From SFWF01 sp045591645 (GTDB lineage: Bacteria; Bacillota; Clostridia; Oscillospirales; Acutalibacteraceae), in assembly GCA_045591645.1 (NCBI GenBank), contig JAZNTG010000047.1, positions 1 to 5,434 on the forward strand: a stretch of DNA of 5,434 bases, given 5' to 3'. Below the pieces are notes generated by a model. The model was not told the origin of the DNA, searched no databases, and saw only the letters and a program-made list of their open reading frames with translations. The position numbers and the translations under genes were made by a program. Shown in pieces: positions 5,248 through 5,434 of the stretch; the first letter of the stretch is position 1; every line of letters begins with the position of its first letter.

Positions 5248-5434
5248 TTATAATACCGCTCCGTTTTCAAGAAGCTTTTTTTGGAGTTCACCTATATTGA
5301 CGGTATGGGCATTTTCGCCCGATTTGAAGGCCAATGCGGATGCGGTTCCTGCCGCCTGACCGAGGCAGCAGCATATAGGCATTATTCTTACCGAGGCCTG
5401 TGCTTCGTGGGTTGCGGAAAGGCAACGCCCCGCC
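5248..5434 (-). CDS. FAD-dependent oxidoreductase, C-terminal end (5' part outside window)
   Basis: The minus-strand frame runs in from the right edge and stops at TAA (5250-5248), showing 61 complete codons. The peptide A-G-R-C-L-S-A-T-H-E-A-Q-A-S-V-R-I-M followed by L-G-Q-A-A-G-T-A-S-A-L-A matches the C-terminal FAD-contacting end of the FAD-dependent oxidoreductase family related to fumarate reductase/succinate dehydrogenase flavoproteins (Pfam FAD_oxidored type). The closing segment V-N-I-G-E-L-Q-K-K-L-L-E-N-G-A fits the helix that ends these proteins. The substrate cannot be told from this part. The gene converges on the zinc-ribbon gene, and the hairpin at 5208-5244 lies between them. 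Family assignment is by motif recall, without a search. Confidence 0.85.
   Translation of the reverse strand, partial: AGRCLSATHEAQASVRIMPICCCLGQAAGTASALAFKSGENAHTVNIGELQKKLLENGAVL

Noticed and set aside
1..5434. CRISPR repeats, tRNA genes, insertion-sequence ends or phage attachment sites
   Set aside because: Reading both strands showed no regularly spaced repeats, cloverleaf-like segments or transposase motifs; the repeats present are short and regulatory in scale.

Overview
The window looks like chromosomal DNA of a low-to-moderate GC Clostridia-type Firmicute, probably a gut Ruminococcaceae/Oscillospiraceae relative. The grounds are the AT-rich spacers, strong AGGAGG-type ribosome binding sites, a TTG start, and protein families common in such genomes. 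The genus cannot be fixed from this sequence. No tRNA, rRNA, CRISPR array or insertion sequence was seen.

Layout, left to right. (1) 1-417, plus strand: C-terminal part of an ADP-ribosylglycohydrolase-family protein, ending at a bidirectional terminator (424-461). (2) 463-885, minus strand: small Cro/C1-like helix-turn-helix protein. (3) 958-1656, plus strand: minimal soluble Ser/Thr-type protein kinase with a TTG start. Genes 2 and 3 diverge from a very compact region in which their predicted -10 boxes overlap, and each gene's -35 box lies on the other gene's Shine-Dalgarno sequence. (4) 1731-1898, minus strand: a 55-residue ribbon-helix-helix (Arc/CopG-like) protein, sharing a second bidirectional terminator (1693-1723) with the kinase gene. 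(5-7) 2030-5202, plus strand: three membrane proteins with N-terminal zinc ribbons or relics of them. The first two (2030-3076, 3098-4282) are tandem paralogues with nearly the same membrane module but diverged extracellular domains. The second has lost its zinc-binding cysteines. The third (4390-5202) has its own likely promoter, an intact zinc ribbon, one membrane helix, a Ser/Thr/Pro-rich stalk and a Cys/His-rich extracellular domain with C2H2-finger spacing. A strong 15-bp terminator follows (5208-5244). (8) 5248-5434, minus strand: C-terminal end of an FAD-dependent oxidoreductase.

How they may work together (inference). The HTH/kinase pair looks like a self-contained regulatory unit whose two promoters cannot easily be occupied at once. 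The ribbon-helix-helix protein is placed to control itself and the divergent zinc-ribbon membrane operon. Those membrane proteins look like sensors or scaffolds, with a small cytoplasmic zinc-ribbon/acidic region joined to a variable extracellular domain. No enzymatic function is evident for them, and no link between the kinase and the membrane proteins is shown by sequence. The two edge genes look unrelated to the central block.
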